Of a stretch of DNA of 64,000 bases, positions 31,315-43,100 are shown in pieces (position 1 is the stretch's first letter; each line of letters starts with the position of its first letter). This DNA is from Corynespora cassiicola (lineage: Eukaryota; Ascomycota; Dothideomycetes; Pleosporales; Corynesporascaceae), in the NCBI GenBank assembly GCA_022059125.1, contig JAEUWY010000012.1:2418001-2482000 (forward strand), in the 5' to 3' direction. The position numbers were made by a program, and so were the translations under genes. The notes below the pieces were generated by a model. That model ran no database searches and was not told where the DNA came from. It saw only the letters and a program-made list of their open reading frames with translations.

Positions 31315-32319
31315 ATGGATACCTTGAAGCGTGCTTTTGTTCAGGGCACCGAAGGTAGATATATCCCACTTCGCTGCGTAGGAAAAGGTAAAACAGGGAT
31401 GGTCTGGCTAGCACTGCCTTCAGAGGTGATGAATGACCAAGCTGAAGATGTCTCAACACTGAAGGCTAAAATTCGCGCAGTGAAATTATACATATCGCCG
31501 CGATCAAATTCATCAGAGGTCTCAATACTCAAGGAGCTACGGGAACGCTCTGGCAATGTTTGCAGTTGTTTCCCTGAACTACTCGAAGCTTCGCAAGAAG
31601 ATGGTGATTCGGAGGATTTGCTGATGCCGCCTGATATGGGTCCCTCAATGTGGTTTGCTATGAAGCCGCTCAACTTCTTGAATATGCTTCAGATGATGTC
31701 TATTTGCCGTTCGAGGATTAGGCATGCTCCTCAAAGTGTGCCATCTGTGCTAATACTTCACATTTTTGTGGAGCTCTCTGAAGCTGTTGGTTTCCTACAA
31801 GCGCAGGATCCGCCCATCCGACACTCGGACATTGGGATTACTAATGTCGGGCTGGAATTGGACAGTCAAGGCCCTCCCGGGTTTCCGAGAGTTGTCATGT
31901 TAGACTTTGGAGACAGCGAAGAGGTGGCGTCGATCGATGACAGAAAGCTCCTGCTCTCTTTGTTAGTAGATTGGAGGCAGGTAGTAAAGCTCCTTTATAT
32001 GCTTTGTAATGTGGGCTTCCAACCCCAAAGCTGCTTACCAATGACCGAGAGTGGTCTATTACAGGAGGAAGTCGGCGACGGGAAAAGCGAAGATGGGGAA
32101 TGGGACGCATTTGTAAATGTGCTGACAGATTTGCAATTTGTACGGGGGAATGAAGACTTGAGAATCAAAAGCCTCAGAAAGCACTTTGTTCCACTAGGAA
32201 TGAAAAGAAGAAATTCGGTCAGCAGGGAAGAACTGGTCAAGATACGAGAAGTCGTGAATCTTGGGTTACTTGCCAGTTACTCGATATCAGAGTCGGCGAT
32301 CAAGCAATCTCTCAGGTGA
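31315..32319 (+). CDS. Short protein-kinase-like protein, copy 3
   Basis: A single exon of 334 residues. Motifs: Gly loop GKGKTGMVWLA (about 23-33), Lys in RAVKLY (about 58-63), an unusual catalytic loop RHSDIGITNVGL (His-x-Asp-x4-Asn kept) and MLDFGDS (about 198-204). Helix F may be represented by DWRQVVKLLYMLC. Again there is no APE motif. Overall layout equals copies 1 and 2, but the sequences are strongly diverged, so the array is old or assembled from different family members. Activity is possible because Lys, Asp, Asn and DFG are all present. The function is unknown. Confidence 0.75.
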   Translation: MDTLKRAFVQGTEGRYIPLRCVGKGKTGMVWLALPSEVMNDQAEDVSTLKAKIRAVKLYISPRSNSSEVSILKELRERSGNVCSCFPELLEASQEDGDSEDLLMPPDMGPSMWFAMKPLNFLNMLQMMSICRSRIRHAPQSVPSVLILHIFVELSEAVGFLQAQDPPIRHSDIGITNVGLELDSQGPPGFPRVVMLDFGDSEEVASIDDRKLLLSLLVDWRQVVKLLYMLCNVGFQPQSCLPMTESGLLQEEVGDGKSEDGEWDAFVNVLTDLQFVRGNEDLRIKSLRKHFVPLGMKRRNSVSREELVKIREVVNLGLLASYSISESAIKQSLR

Positions 32320-33379
32320 TTGCGGAAAATTCTTCCATGTTTGCTCACGCAACTCAGCCCAGATAGAGGTGCTGGTGTTTCCCGTGCAAGGCCGAGATGT
32401 ATGAAGGTGGCTCTGCTGAAATGACTGTGGAAACTCTCCGGCCAAGCCGACTTCCCGTGCGCGTTGACCCGATCGACCCACCAGCCAAGACTCATCTTGT
32501 TTGAACCGTGCCTTTTGAAGCGGGACGGTATTGCGCCAAGGGCGATGGAAAAACATCTAACCATGAGGGTGTTTGGCGAACCTTGGGCCGTGACGACTTG
32601 CGGTACCAGTACGGTGGCTTGGCGGCTGGTTCCTAACGGCGGACACTTGGTGGACAACGAGCTATACTCGTTTCTGCCAATGCAATGGCCTCCTTACGCA
32701 AACCCATCAGTATTGGCGGAATCCCCCCGCCCCGAGGTGCCCCTTTCACACCCAGGCCGCTGGGATGACCATCCTGCATTCGTCCGTACGGCTGGGAGTC
32801 GACGGCGGGGTCAGCAGGGATCTGTAGTCTACGAGTTTCATGATGTGCACCAGGCCATGTCCCGAAAGCGGCGGCGATCGCCGTAGGACCGACTTCTAGA
32901 AGGCGCGCGGTAGAAGGGAGGAATGCCACAATGTCGATCGCAGCAACACAACAATGGCAACGCCAGGGAACCAATCGCTTCTCGGTGTACGCTCACTCAC
33001 TTGATGCCTCCATATCTTCGCGTTTGGGTAGTCATGCTGATCTCACCGGATACAGATCCGAGGGCCATATTTCCATCCATGCCGTGCGAACCTTCGCGCC
33101 CAATGCTTCAACCGCTCTCCATGCAAAACCTGCGGGGCCCCTCGGTGGAATTTTAATAATGCGCGATGCTATCTGAAACCTAAACGGACCGCGGCGGATG
33201 AGCTGTCGCCCAGGGCAGGAGGGAGCTAGCATTGTCTGTACAAATACTTTGATGCGGCCTCCTCCGCTCCGGTCTCGTACATCAGGCTTCAATTCTTCTG
33301 CACAAGTATTTTCATACAGTTCAATTCATTCTTTATATTTTCTCACCCACAGTCTTTCTTTCGGAATCTTCCAGAAAAC
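32320..33379. other. Intergenic, no gene recognised
   Basis: About 1.06 kb. A 140-codon open frame at 32464-32886 has no family features and an unnatural composition. The last 80 bp before 33380 are CT-rich leader. Confidence 0.5.
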
Positions 33380-34408
33380 ATGTTCGCCAAGTCGATCGGT
33401 CTCCTTTCTCTCGCCGCTTTGGCGCAGGCGCGCGTCATCACCCGCCAGGACTGCAACAAGACAGCCAATGCCGCCGCGGCCGCCAATGTCGTATTCGACG
33501 GCCGTATTGCCGCCAACACCACCCAGGCCGACTTCGACACCGAAAACGGCCCCTATGGCTCCGAGTTCGTCAAGGGACAGAATGTCAGCTTCAGCGAGCT
33601 TGTTTTCCTGCCCGCTGTCGAGCCATCTCTGTTCGATCAGCAGGTTGGCGCAAAGCCTTTCGAGGTTACTGTAGAGTGAGTACCTCTATAACCCCCCCCC
33701 CCCCCCCCACGAGAATGAACCATGTTGAAATGAGAAAGTGACCGCTCCATTTTTGCGCCCGGAGGTTCCAACCCCCAGGTCGCCGTTCGCCGCACCGAGT
33801 TGTCCCCCCGTGATGCCCTGGTCCCTAACAATGCCACCACGACCGGCATCAAGACCCTGCACTTTTCTATCCGCCCCAGCGAGGAGCGGCCATTGAATGT
33901 CAGCCACGAATACAGCCTTGTCTTCCTCGAGCGCGCAGACTTCTCAAACAACATCTTCATGCTCCGCACCGGCACGCTGCTCGGCAGCAACGGAACCACC
34001 AAGAACGACCTCGTACTTGTGGGCAACACCGGCGAGGGAACCAAGACTCTCTTCACCACCCCCTTTACCGCTGGCGAATGGACCAACCTCGCCTTCCAGA
34101 TGGACTTCAATGCGAAGTAAGTTCTGGGCTTGTCACGTGTTACCGGCATCACCTGCTAACCCTAACCCCTTAGCACCATCCAGGTCTTCGCCTCCACTGG
34201 CAATGACGCCCTTTCCCAGCAGACCGAGCCCCTCGCCAACGACATGCTCGGAAACGGCCAGCTTCACTTTGGTGTCAACAAGAACCCCACCAACCCTGGC
34301 CAGGACCTCCTCCGTGAAGGTTTCCAGCCCAGCGGAATCCACGAGGGTGTTGTCTACGGTGGTGTCTGGGTTGAGGACACTGCCAACTCGACCGTTACCC
34401 TTTCCTAG
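33380..34408 (+). CDS. Secreted GH131-family beta-glucanase-like protein
   Basis: Three exons, 33380-33675, 33739-34116 and 34174-34408, encode 302 residues. The signal peptide is MFAKSIGLLSLAALAQA, followed by VVFDGRIAANTTQADFDTE (split across 33485-33545), SELVFLPAVEPSLFD and, after splicing, SIFAPGGSNPQVAVRRTEL, the order seen in glycoside hydrolase family 131 N-terminal domains. LHFSIRPSEERPLNVSHEY and the C-terminal LHFGVNKNP continue the fold. GH131 enzymes cleave beta-1,3/1,4/1,6-glucans; here no cellulose-binding module is attached. The acceptor at 33738 was preferred because it alone restores the conserved block. The first intron contains a run of 17 C. The second intron has two CTAAC branch candidates. 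Confidence 0.88.
33692..33708 (+). repeat. Homopolymer C17 inside the first GH131 intron
   Basis: Seventeen consecutive C, 17 bp into the intron. Such runs are prone to sequencing and replication slippage, but the length here does not affect the coding frame. Confidence 0.9.
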
Positions 34409-35490
34409 GCGTCGGAACTGCGAGAGATTGACCGCTTCGCTTGCGACGACAGCTTAGCATGTACATGTAGGTCCAAGCGACCAAGCCACCTTTATACCAT
34501 AGCTCGTGTGCTAGACACATCCATAAGCTCTAAACTTTTCTTCTTGTCAAGTCTTTGTCGCAGAACTTGCATGTATTCTTGGTGAATGTGTGAGTGATGT
34601 GACAGCGTGACACAAATATGAGACAGTGATGTCGTCCTCGCATATGATACCGCGGTTTTCTCACTCGCCTTAACCGGTCTGTTTTGCTGTCGAATTTTGG
34701 GCTGCAGAAGAAGATGCCGATTGGATTGAAGAGCCACGAAACAGGAAATGATCACCGGTGCACTGCAAGTGCTAAAAACCATGAATCATCCAATACTTGT
34801 CATTGCATACACAACTATTATCAGACATCGAGATAGCTTACCGACCAAGGGTTCATCATTCAGCAAATAAAATCCGCTCTGCTCCAGTAGCAACTACTTA
34901 TTTTTCTTCTTTGTTTCAAGGCTTTTGTTTTGGGTTGGCATTTTTATAAATAACAGTACTGGTTGGCAATTAGGCTTATTTGAATTTCTCTCGCACCTTC
35001 AGGCCTCTATTTCATGTCGATTGTTGTGGATGTATACAAGGTCAAAGGTAGAAGAGCAGTAGCGGCTCCGTCCAGGGAAGAAAGGTGCTAGATCTGGGAC
35101 ATGGCACTCAGTGCTAGTACATTATCCGCTTTGTGTCAAAGTGGTGGATGGGAATTTCTGTTCCAGGCGTGGCGGGTATATTTTGTAAGCTCTTACAGGC
35201 GTGGATAGTTTGCATCATGATGGAACTATGCTCGGAAGACATGTCATGGTCAGACTAGGTCGATGCAAACACCCATAGCGTATCGGTCAACTTTTGTTCA
35301 ATAGTGGAGGCTGAATTTGGAAGATTTTAACAGTGTGTCCTATTCAAGAGCCCAGGGTGATGATCAACTCCAGGCCGGTGATTGACATGGCGAGATAGTT
35401 TCATACGCTTCGCACTTGCACATGACTGTGACCCCCCCGCGCTCCCAGCAAAGACAAGATCAGGTGCATTTGCAGACGACGCCATGTTGA
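34409..35490. other. Intergenic between convergent genes
   Basis: About 1.08 kb, 3' flanks of GH131 and of the small conserved protein. It holds no coding signal. Confidence 0.5.
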
Positions 35491-35874
35491 TCAATCGAGC
35501 AAAACCTCGAAGCCTCGGGGGTTGATGTGAAATGGCACCCATCGGAAGATGCGCATCTTGCCCTTGTCGAATGTCTCGCGGTGCAGTTCCATGCCACGAG
35601 CTGGCTTCTTGTCCATGCTGTGGCGGTCTGCGGCTGCTCTGCCCTCGAGCAAGACGGAAGCGAGCTGGTAGGTGTTTGCAAAGGTCTGGCGCCACTCGTG
35701 GTAGACTAAGTGCGGTAATCAGCCTGGTGCGCGTCGGGCCACTGGAGAGGACTAGGATGCGTGTTTACCTGTGATGACGGGCTCGTCAGGATTGTCCACC
35801 ATATCGCGGTCGAATTTGTATATGATGGTGTCGCCGCGAGAGTCGGTATAGCGGAAGAACTCTTGAGGTGCCAT
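35491..35874 (-). CDS. Small conserved-looking protein of unknown function
   Basis: Two exons, 35874-35769 and 35705-35491, give 106 residues: MAPQEFFRYTDSRGDTIIY..., an acidic middle around the splice (DNPDEPVIT joined to VYHEWRQTF) and a C-terminus KMRIFRWVPFHINPRGFEVLLD. The donor is GTAAAC, and the acceptor TAG is preceded by a CTGAT branch candidate. Natural composition on both sides of the intron and the restored frame make it a real gene. I do not recognise the family; no signal peptide, membrane segment or catalytic motif is visible. It is transcribed divergently from FMP27 across about 1.2 kb. Confidence 0.68.
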
Positions 35875-37104
35875 GGTGATGCAGATGGCTGATTTCGATG
35901 GGGAAAGAGTGGGCAGTGAAGGAGCAAGTGTGAGGCAGTGAGCGCATAGACGGCCGCCCTGCTGTTGGAGGCACTGCGAGCGGCGTTGGTTTTTGAGGGA
36001 GGGGCGGAATTGGTGGGAGTTGCTGGAGTGGAAAGGAAATTACTGTGGTTGTGGCCATGTCGGCTTTCACTCTCCTCTGGCTGTCAATTAAGCAGTCATT
36101 GTCCGTGTGTCCACGACCTCGAATTCTTTCCGCGTCGAACAAGGCTCGCAATCGCCGGCGGTTGCTGTCACTGTGGTGCGTGCCTGCGCATGGCTCTGGG
36201 TAGGGCAGCCTTGTCCAGAGCGAGGCTGCCCGAGTCAAGACCCCGTGCGCACGGACGTGTTCACCACTACCTGGGCCTGCCGAGTAGGAGATAGGCGCCT
36301 TCTCCTGTGCTGGCGGGCGCCGGAGCGACGCCAAAGACGTCCAGCGATGGATGAATGGGCCTGGCATGGCGTCGGCGGAGGGCTGGCGGAAGGCTGGTGG
36401 TGCGGGCTGCTGAGCACGTCGCCCAGCGAGAAAGTCGCCAGGGCGGACTCGAGATGGCCCGGATGCGCTTTCCACGGCCGCAGCGCGCCTGCCCCGGGGC
36501 TCTCTCGCGCGCCTTCGTGAAGCCAGGCGGCCAACCCAAAGCGGCAGGCGGCGATGTGCCCGTGGAGGCGGGCGGCAGGCGGCAGGACGGAAGGGGAAAG
36601 CACGGGCGGCGGGCGGCTTGGCGCGGCTGGGCGACCAGGGAAACCTGAAGTCTGACGTGCAGGCGTGCGAGGCGTGCTTGCTGCTCCCCGTGGCCACCCA
36701 TCGGGCAATATCTCTAGTCCCAGGCCCGAATACTCGATACGCACACTGGCGATACGTACAGCCCCCCCTCCCCCCCAGCCCGCCGCCGCCGCCGCCCTCG
36801 CTGATCCCGCTGGAAATTGACGCCTGCGCCACGGCGTGCCGGCAGCTCCCGAGAAAGTGCCAGTTCGCCAGTTCGCCGCAGTTGCTTGGGCTTCCGCTTC
36901 CGCCTCTACATTCCCCATTCCAGCAGCCCGACATCCATGCATCCCCAGCCCTCGATGCTCGACCGCCCATAGCAGCCCGCCCGCACCCTCGATTATGTCC
37001 AGACGGCCGCCTTTCGATACCACTAGGCACGTCGCGTGCGCTCGCGCCATCATTATACCGTAACATTGCCCTGTCCGAGGGCCCATACCCGCTGCAGTCG
37101 AGAC
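35875..37104. other. GC-rich divergent promoter region
   Basis: About 1.2 kb of very GC-rich DNA between the small conserved gene and FMP27. A 441-codon frame runs across it on the minus strand, but it is Arg/Pro/Ala/His-rich and overlaps other equally open frames, so it is an artefact of base composition. Confidence 0.5.
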
Positions 37105-40100
37105 ATGGCACTGCCCACGCCCACCTTCCTGGCCGGCCTGCTGTTCCTGCTCTACCTACTTTCCTTTGTCTTATTCGCCTTCATCCGCGTCGTCACCGGC
37201 GTCTCCATTACCCGCCTGGGCTTCTCGGGCCTGCGGCGCATCGCCTTCACCCCCAAGGACGGCCTGCGCATCGAGATCCGTGGTCTCGGGCTTACACTCC
37301 ACCGTCCGACCTTTGCCCAACCCACCTGGCTGAGCGTCGTGGTGACGGAACTCAAGGTCACGGCCGACCTAAAGGCTTTAGGGGATAAATCGCGAAAAAA
37401 ATCCGCATGGGGCACTTGGGCGAACGGGGCCGCGGATAGGCCCAGCAGTGGCAAGGGTGCGGCCGATGCGTCTGCAGACGACGATGCCGTCGATGAAGCG
37501 GGAGACGAGGGCCAGCGCAGCCGGACATGGGAGCGTCTCACAAATGCAAAGGAGAAGATCAAGCGCCTGCACCGCAAAATAAAGTGGATTCGCCTCGTCG
37601 ACTTGGTGGCCACCAACACGACGCTTGTCATCGTCGAGGTGGGATCGCTCCAGGTTGGCAGCTTCTCCATGGCCGTCGACACCCGCCGCAAGACGGTCGA
37701 CCGCAGCAGGCTCTTCAACCACCACAAGCCCAGCACCAACAAGGAACAGCGGCCTGCCGAGTGGCTCTTCGCCCTGCGCAGCGTCTTGTTCACCCCCGAG
37801 GGCAAGGACTCCACCGAGATACTCGACCACTGCACCCTCAATGTCCATGGCATGCTGTACAAGGAGCTGGATGGCCTGCGCGATGCCTCCATCGCCTTCA
37901 AGCTGGGCCGCATGAGTATCCCGTACGATGATGTCAAGACTTGCATGGACCGCGCCAAGCGGTGTCGGGCAGCTCCGTCCAAATCCAGAGGGGTTCACCG
38001 CAGCCAGTCCGAAATCTCCCTCGGCGATGTCATGCAGGAGCTGGATCAGCCGGGCAGCCGCGAGGAAAACATCGTTCGCACCGTCTCCGACTCCAAAGAA
38101 TTTGCCAGCTCCATCCTTCGCGGCATCCACGAGTTTCAGTTCGCTGTGGGATTCTTCGGCCTCACTAAGCAGATCCAGACCGCCCACCGCGCCGACCCCC
38201 CCGTGTTTCTGAACATGTCCATGAAGGAGGTGGGTATGGATCTGCTGCGCCTTGATCCCCGTAGTCCCGCGCATCTCATGTACTTCTCGCCCAAGGACAT
38301 TGCTCACCAGGCCCTCCTTGCTGCCATTTCCATTTCGGTCGGCGTCGATGACGGTCAAGGCCACCCCGAGCGTCTTTTGTATATCCCCATGGCCACCACC
38401 ACCCTTAATACCACGCTCCCTTCCAAAACCATTCAGTTCTCCAACGACAACCACGTTACCGAGCGCAATACGAATATACTTTTCGCTAATCTTGTAATAA
38501 CATCACCCTCTCTGGATCTCGATCCGAAACACTTGCCACTGCTGCTTGCCATGCTCCGAAACCACGAGTCGCGCCGTAAGCCCCCTAAAATTCGCAACCA
38601 GCGCCGTTATCTGATGCGGCGCTTGTTACCCAAGGCAAATATAAAGATATCTATACACGAACCCGTGATACGCGTAACCTTGCCTCCCATGGAGCCGGAA
38701 AAGAAGGGAACTGACGAGTTCGACTTGCTCATATCTGCCTCTTCATCTGTGTCGCTTGACGTGGAGTCTTCACACGCAGCCGATGGAGAGCTCCACTATG
38801 CACTCATCTCAACATTCAGGATGAATTCCCAGCAGCTTTATTATCAGACCGCGTCAAGCGTGAAGCACAATCTCCTATTGACTGACCACCTTGAGTTCAG
38901 ATTGCAGCTCAGCGCTTCGCCCGACGTTGTCGTAATGATCAACGGCAATGCTCAGACCTTTTCCGTCTATCTGGTACGTGAAGAGATCAGCGAAGGGCTG
39001 CGGCAGATCGTCTCGCAGGTTCAGAAAGACGTGCGGAGAAGGCGTGGGATGCCCAAACGCAAAGGCATAAGCTTTCTGCGGAAGCTTCCGTCGTGGCTGT
39101 CTACCGTCCATCTTCAAGGTTCCGACTTTAATTTGGAAGTAGCCGGTACCGACCCTCAAGTGTCGAAACATGCTCGAGGAGTGGGTCTTCACCTAGAAAC
39201 TTGGACTGCGGAATATCGACAGCACAAGGCAGATGATGTCGATGCCCGCCCGGTCCGGAGACGTGCCCCAAGTAGAACCATTCAACGAGACGAATACTTG
39301 CTCCGACCAACCACGCCCTCGAATCCCAAATCACCTCGGCGAGCTGGAAACCCCACAGATGGTAGACGACTCGCTGTGCATTTGCAGGGCTTTGAGGGCT
39401 TCGTGCTTGAGAATGCTGATCAATGGGAAGCGGACCCCTTCTTATCTCTCCCCCGCATGGAGGTCGCATTCACAACATCAACGGACAAACAGGGACCAAT
39501 CTTCCACGTCCATTCCTTCTGCCAGAGCCTCTTTTTCCACTATTCTCTCTACCGCCACTTTGCACTCGGAGTAGCCCTCATTGTTTTGAAGAGGTCTGCT
39601 AATTGGGACACCAATGATGAGCCGCCGGAGCCAATGTCACCAATGTCGCCAACATCACCCAGGCATCTGGCGGTACCTTCGCTGGATAACGATAGCCTTG
39701 ACCCGGAAACCGGCTTGAAGAAAGAAGTCGTCACCATCGATGTCAAGGCCCACTTTCTTCAGGTAAAGGCAGACATGCCGGCAGAACCACCGCTTATGCT
39801 CCACATATACGGTCTGGAAGCTGGTCGACATCGATGGACCAATCCTTTCCTGCGCTCCCGTCTGGTCAGGCTATATGCTGAGAATCCCCATGTCAAGCGG
39901 GTTTGGAGCCGCATCGTCAGTGTGAAGTCGTTGCGCATGGATTACCGACAATCGAAACGAAGGTATGGCAATACAGTAACCGACGATAAATCCTTTGACA
40001 TCGCCACGGATGCAATCCGTATTGCCGTTCCGCACCAACTAGTGATGCACAAAGTCTTTGACAACATTACAAATGTTACGAAGACAGTCAAGCAGATGCA

Positions 40101-43100
40101 CCACCGCTTCAAGACTGGTACCAACGAATATGTCTTGGACAAGGATCCAGAGGGCCCCAAACACGTGCCCAAGGTTTCTCTACGCAGCCGTGCGGTACTG
40201 TTCGAGATTGAAGACGGGTCATTTGAGTGGAAGCTGGGTGTCATTTACCGCTATGGACTGATGGAGCAAAAGCAACGATTGGCCCGTGAGCATGCATTTG
40301 AACTCAAAGTGAAGAAACTTCGCGATGAGGATGACCGCCGAGGGACTTCGCGGCATCGCGCCAGGTCGGCCCACACAACGCATACGCGGAGAGGTCGGAG
40401 CAAGATGAGGAAGGAGAAGGAAATTAGGTTTCGAAGCAAGAGTGAGGATCTGAGCGATCCCGAATCCCCTCCTCGACACGCATCGGAACACCCTATGCGC
40501 TATGACAAGGACGGAACTACCGGGCTTAGCTCCACCTCACGGACCTCCATCGACGAAGCGCGCGACAGGTTGAACCGTCTCAATGCTCAGACCTGGAGAA
40601 AACGCATAGATCATGCCCTCAAATGCCAGAATCGTTCAATGGACGACATCCGCTCTATATTCTGGGGTCTAGATGACATGCCAGATGAAGTCGATCACAA
40701 GGAAACCATTCTCGCCATTCCCCAAAGACCTTCTCTCATGGCTTTCATCATCAGCGACCTCGATATTTTGCTGGATAAGCCCTCATTTCCTCTATCCGAG
40801 TACCCGGGTTTCCTCAACCGTGTAGGCAAGGGTATGCCGGTGGACATGCAGTACTCTCTACTGATCCCCATGCACGTTCAAATCAATATGGGCGAGGCCA
40901 AGGTGCAGTTGCGCGACTACCCACTGCCTCTTATTCATGTTCCAGCCATAAGATCTACTCAATCAGCTCGGCTGCCCAGCTTGTCCCTGAGGACAGACTT
41001 TGTCATTGCTGAAGAATTCAGCAGCATCGAGTCTTCCCGAGTGAGCAGAGTCGTTGTCGTTCCTCAAGAATACAACGATGATGGAGCCCCCACAGGAGGG
41101 TTTGCTGTAGACGTCCGGCGCACTGTGGCTGCCGTAAAGACTTACTCTGACATGAATATCGATGTCAATTCGGCCTATCCGACCAGGATCACCTGGGGTA
41201 CATCATATCAACCCGCCATTCAGGACATGATGCAGGTCATTGAAAGCTTCACCAAGCCTGCCGTGGACCCTTCTGAACGTGTCGGTTTCTGGGACAAGAT
41301 CCGCCTTACCTTCCATTCGCGTTTCAACGTAAATTGGAAGGGTGATGGGGATGTACATCTCATTTTGAAAGGTTCTCGAGATCCCTACATGGTCACTGGC
41401 CATGGCGCTGGTTTCGTAATGTGCTGGCAGAATGATGTCCGCTGTAGTATCGCCGTTGACAAGGATCCTCGGAACTTTTTGGTTGTGAACAGTGGAAGCT
41501 ATGTCCTTGCTATCCCTGACCTGAGCCATTACGCCCGCCAGGAATCCGAAATGGAGACATCTGGCCACACCGAGGCAAGTTCGAGCATCTCGAGTTACAA
41601 GCAGCAGGCCATTTTCAAGAAGACCATTATGAAACTCAACGGCAATGTCCGGTGGGTGGCTGGACTGGTCTTCGAGCGTAATCTTGATGAAGGTGGACGA
41701 TCGTTCAAATTCATCCCACACTATGACGTTGTTCTCAAGCACCCAGATCATGCGAAGCCGGATAATGGAAAAGAGTATGACGCCTTTCGAGGTTTCCGCA
41801 GCCACCACATCCATCTGTCGCTTGCAATTGCGGCGCCTTACGACCGGGAATGGTCTGTTGCCAATCTTGAGCCGTCCAAGACGTACAACAGTGTTCACCT
41901 CACCCCTCGTTTCTTCACTCACTTTTTCAACTGGTGGTCTATGTTTTCCGGTGCCATGTCGCTTCCCATCCGGCAAGGTAAACTTTGGCCTGGAGTCGAG
42001 AAGTCGAGTAAGAAATTTGGTCGGCATCTGGCCACGATCAAGTATAATTTGCTTCTTTCGCCGCTCTATATGAGCCATGTATACAAACATAAAGACACGG
42101 ACGAGTATGGCCATAGCACAGTATCCGCCACTGGATTGAAGGCTCGACTAGACAGTTTTATGCTTGATCTACATCAAAGAAGGGAGGAATTCCGAACCAT
42201 TGTTCAAGCCCCTAAAAACCAGGAAGATGACAAGCAGAACCAGACCACTGGTATGCGAATCAACCAGGTCCAATTAGATCTGATCCGAACTGATGTTCGA
42301 GCACTTTCGGCCAATATCAGTGGGACGGAATCAGACGATGTGGATGCTGCACCGCCAGAAGTCCTTGCCGGGTATAACCAAGAGCACGTTAGTGCCGATC
42401 TGTCAAAGTTCACGATTCCGGACAACGACTGGGGGTGGGTTGATATGGATGACTTTGTTGAGCTAGGATGGATGTTGCCGGGAGACCGCAACCCCGAGAC
42501 TCAGATTCTGCCGCTTGCCTATGCCCCACGCTTCACCTATTTTCGGCAGACTGATCATGCCGATAATATCTCGGGTGATACCCATCGCACAAGCCCTTTT
42601 GGCAATGAGCCCACGCACCACTGCGTAATGTCAGCCCGTAACGACCCTCGTCACGTTCAGTGCTATCTGATTGAGCAACGTCTGAAACGAGTCAAGGAAC
42701 AACTTGCACAGAATCAACGTGCTATTGGAGACCAGGAGCTAAAAGTCGTCCGCGAATCTGACGAGGGAGATCAGCGCGAAGAGAAGCGTAGACTCGAGAC
42801 GCTGCGGGGCCATGCAACCTTTCTGCAGAGAAAACAAGACTTCCTCTTGTCCATGCATCAAAGTCTGGTCGACAAGTTGAAGATGAACGATCGCAGTGCC
42901 GTTCCGGATGGTGACAAAGATGAGGACGACGAGTACTACGAAGCGCGAGAGGAGTATGATCCAACCGACACTGATGCGAGGGCCATGGATTCGGCGCCAA
43001 TCGCAGACTACATAAGTGATTTCAACAATCGCTTTATTATCCACAATGCCCATCTAAAGTGGAATAACTCTCTGCGAAATATCATTCTACGATATATCCA

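Noticed and set aside
32464..32886. 140-codon plus-strand frame after the kinase array
   Set aside because: No motif, no splice signals and unnatural composition.
33692..33708. C17 run as a phase-variation switch
   Set aside because: It lies within an intron, so slippage does not alter the GH131 reading frame.
35786..37111. 441-codon minus-strand frame between the small gene and FMP27
   Set aside because: Lies in a GC-rich divergent promoter and overlaps the true small gene's first exon; composition is Arg/Pro/Ala/His-rich and several frames are open together.
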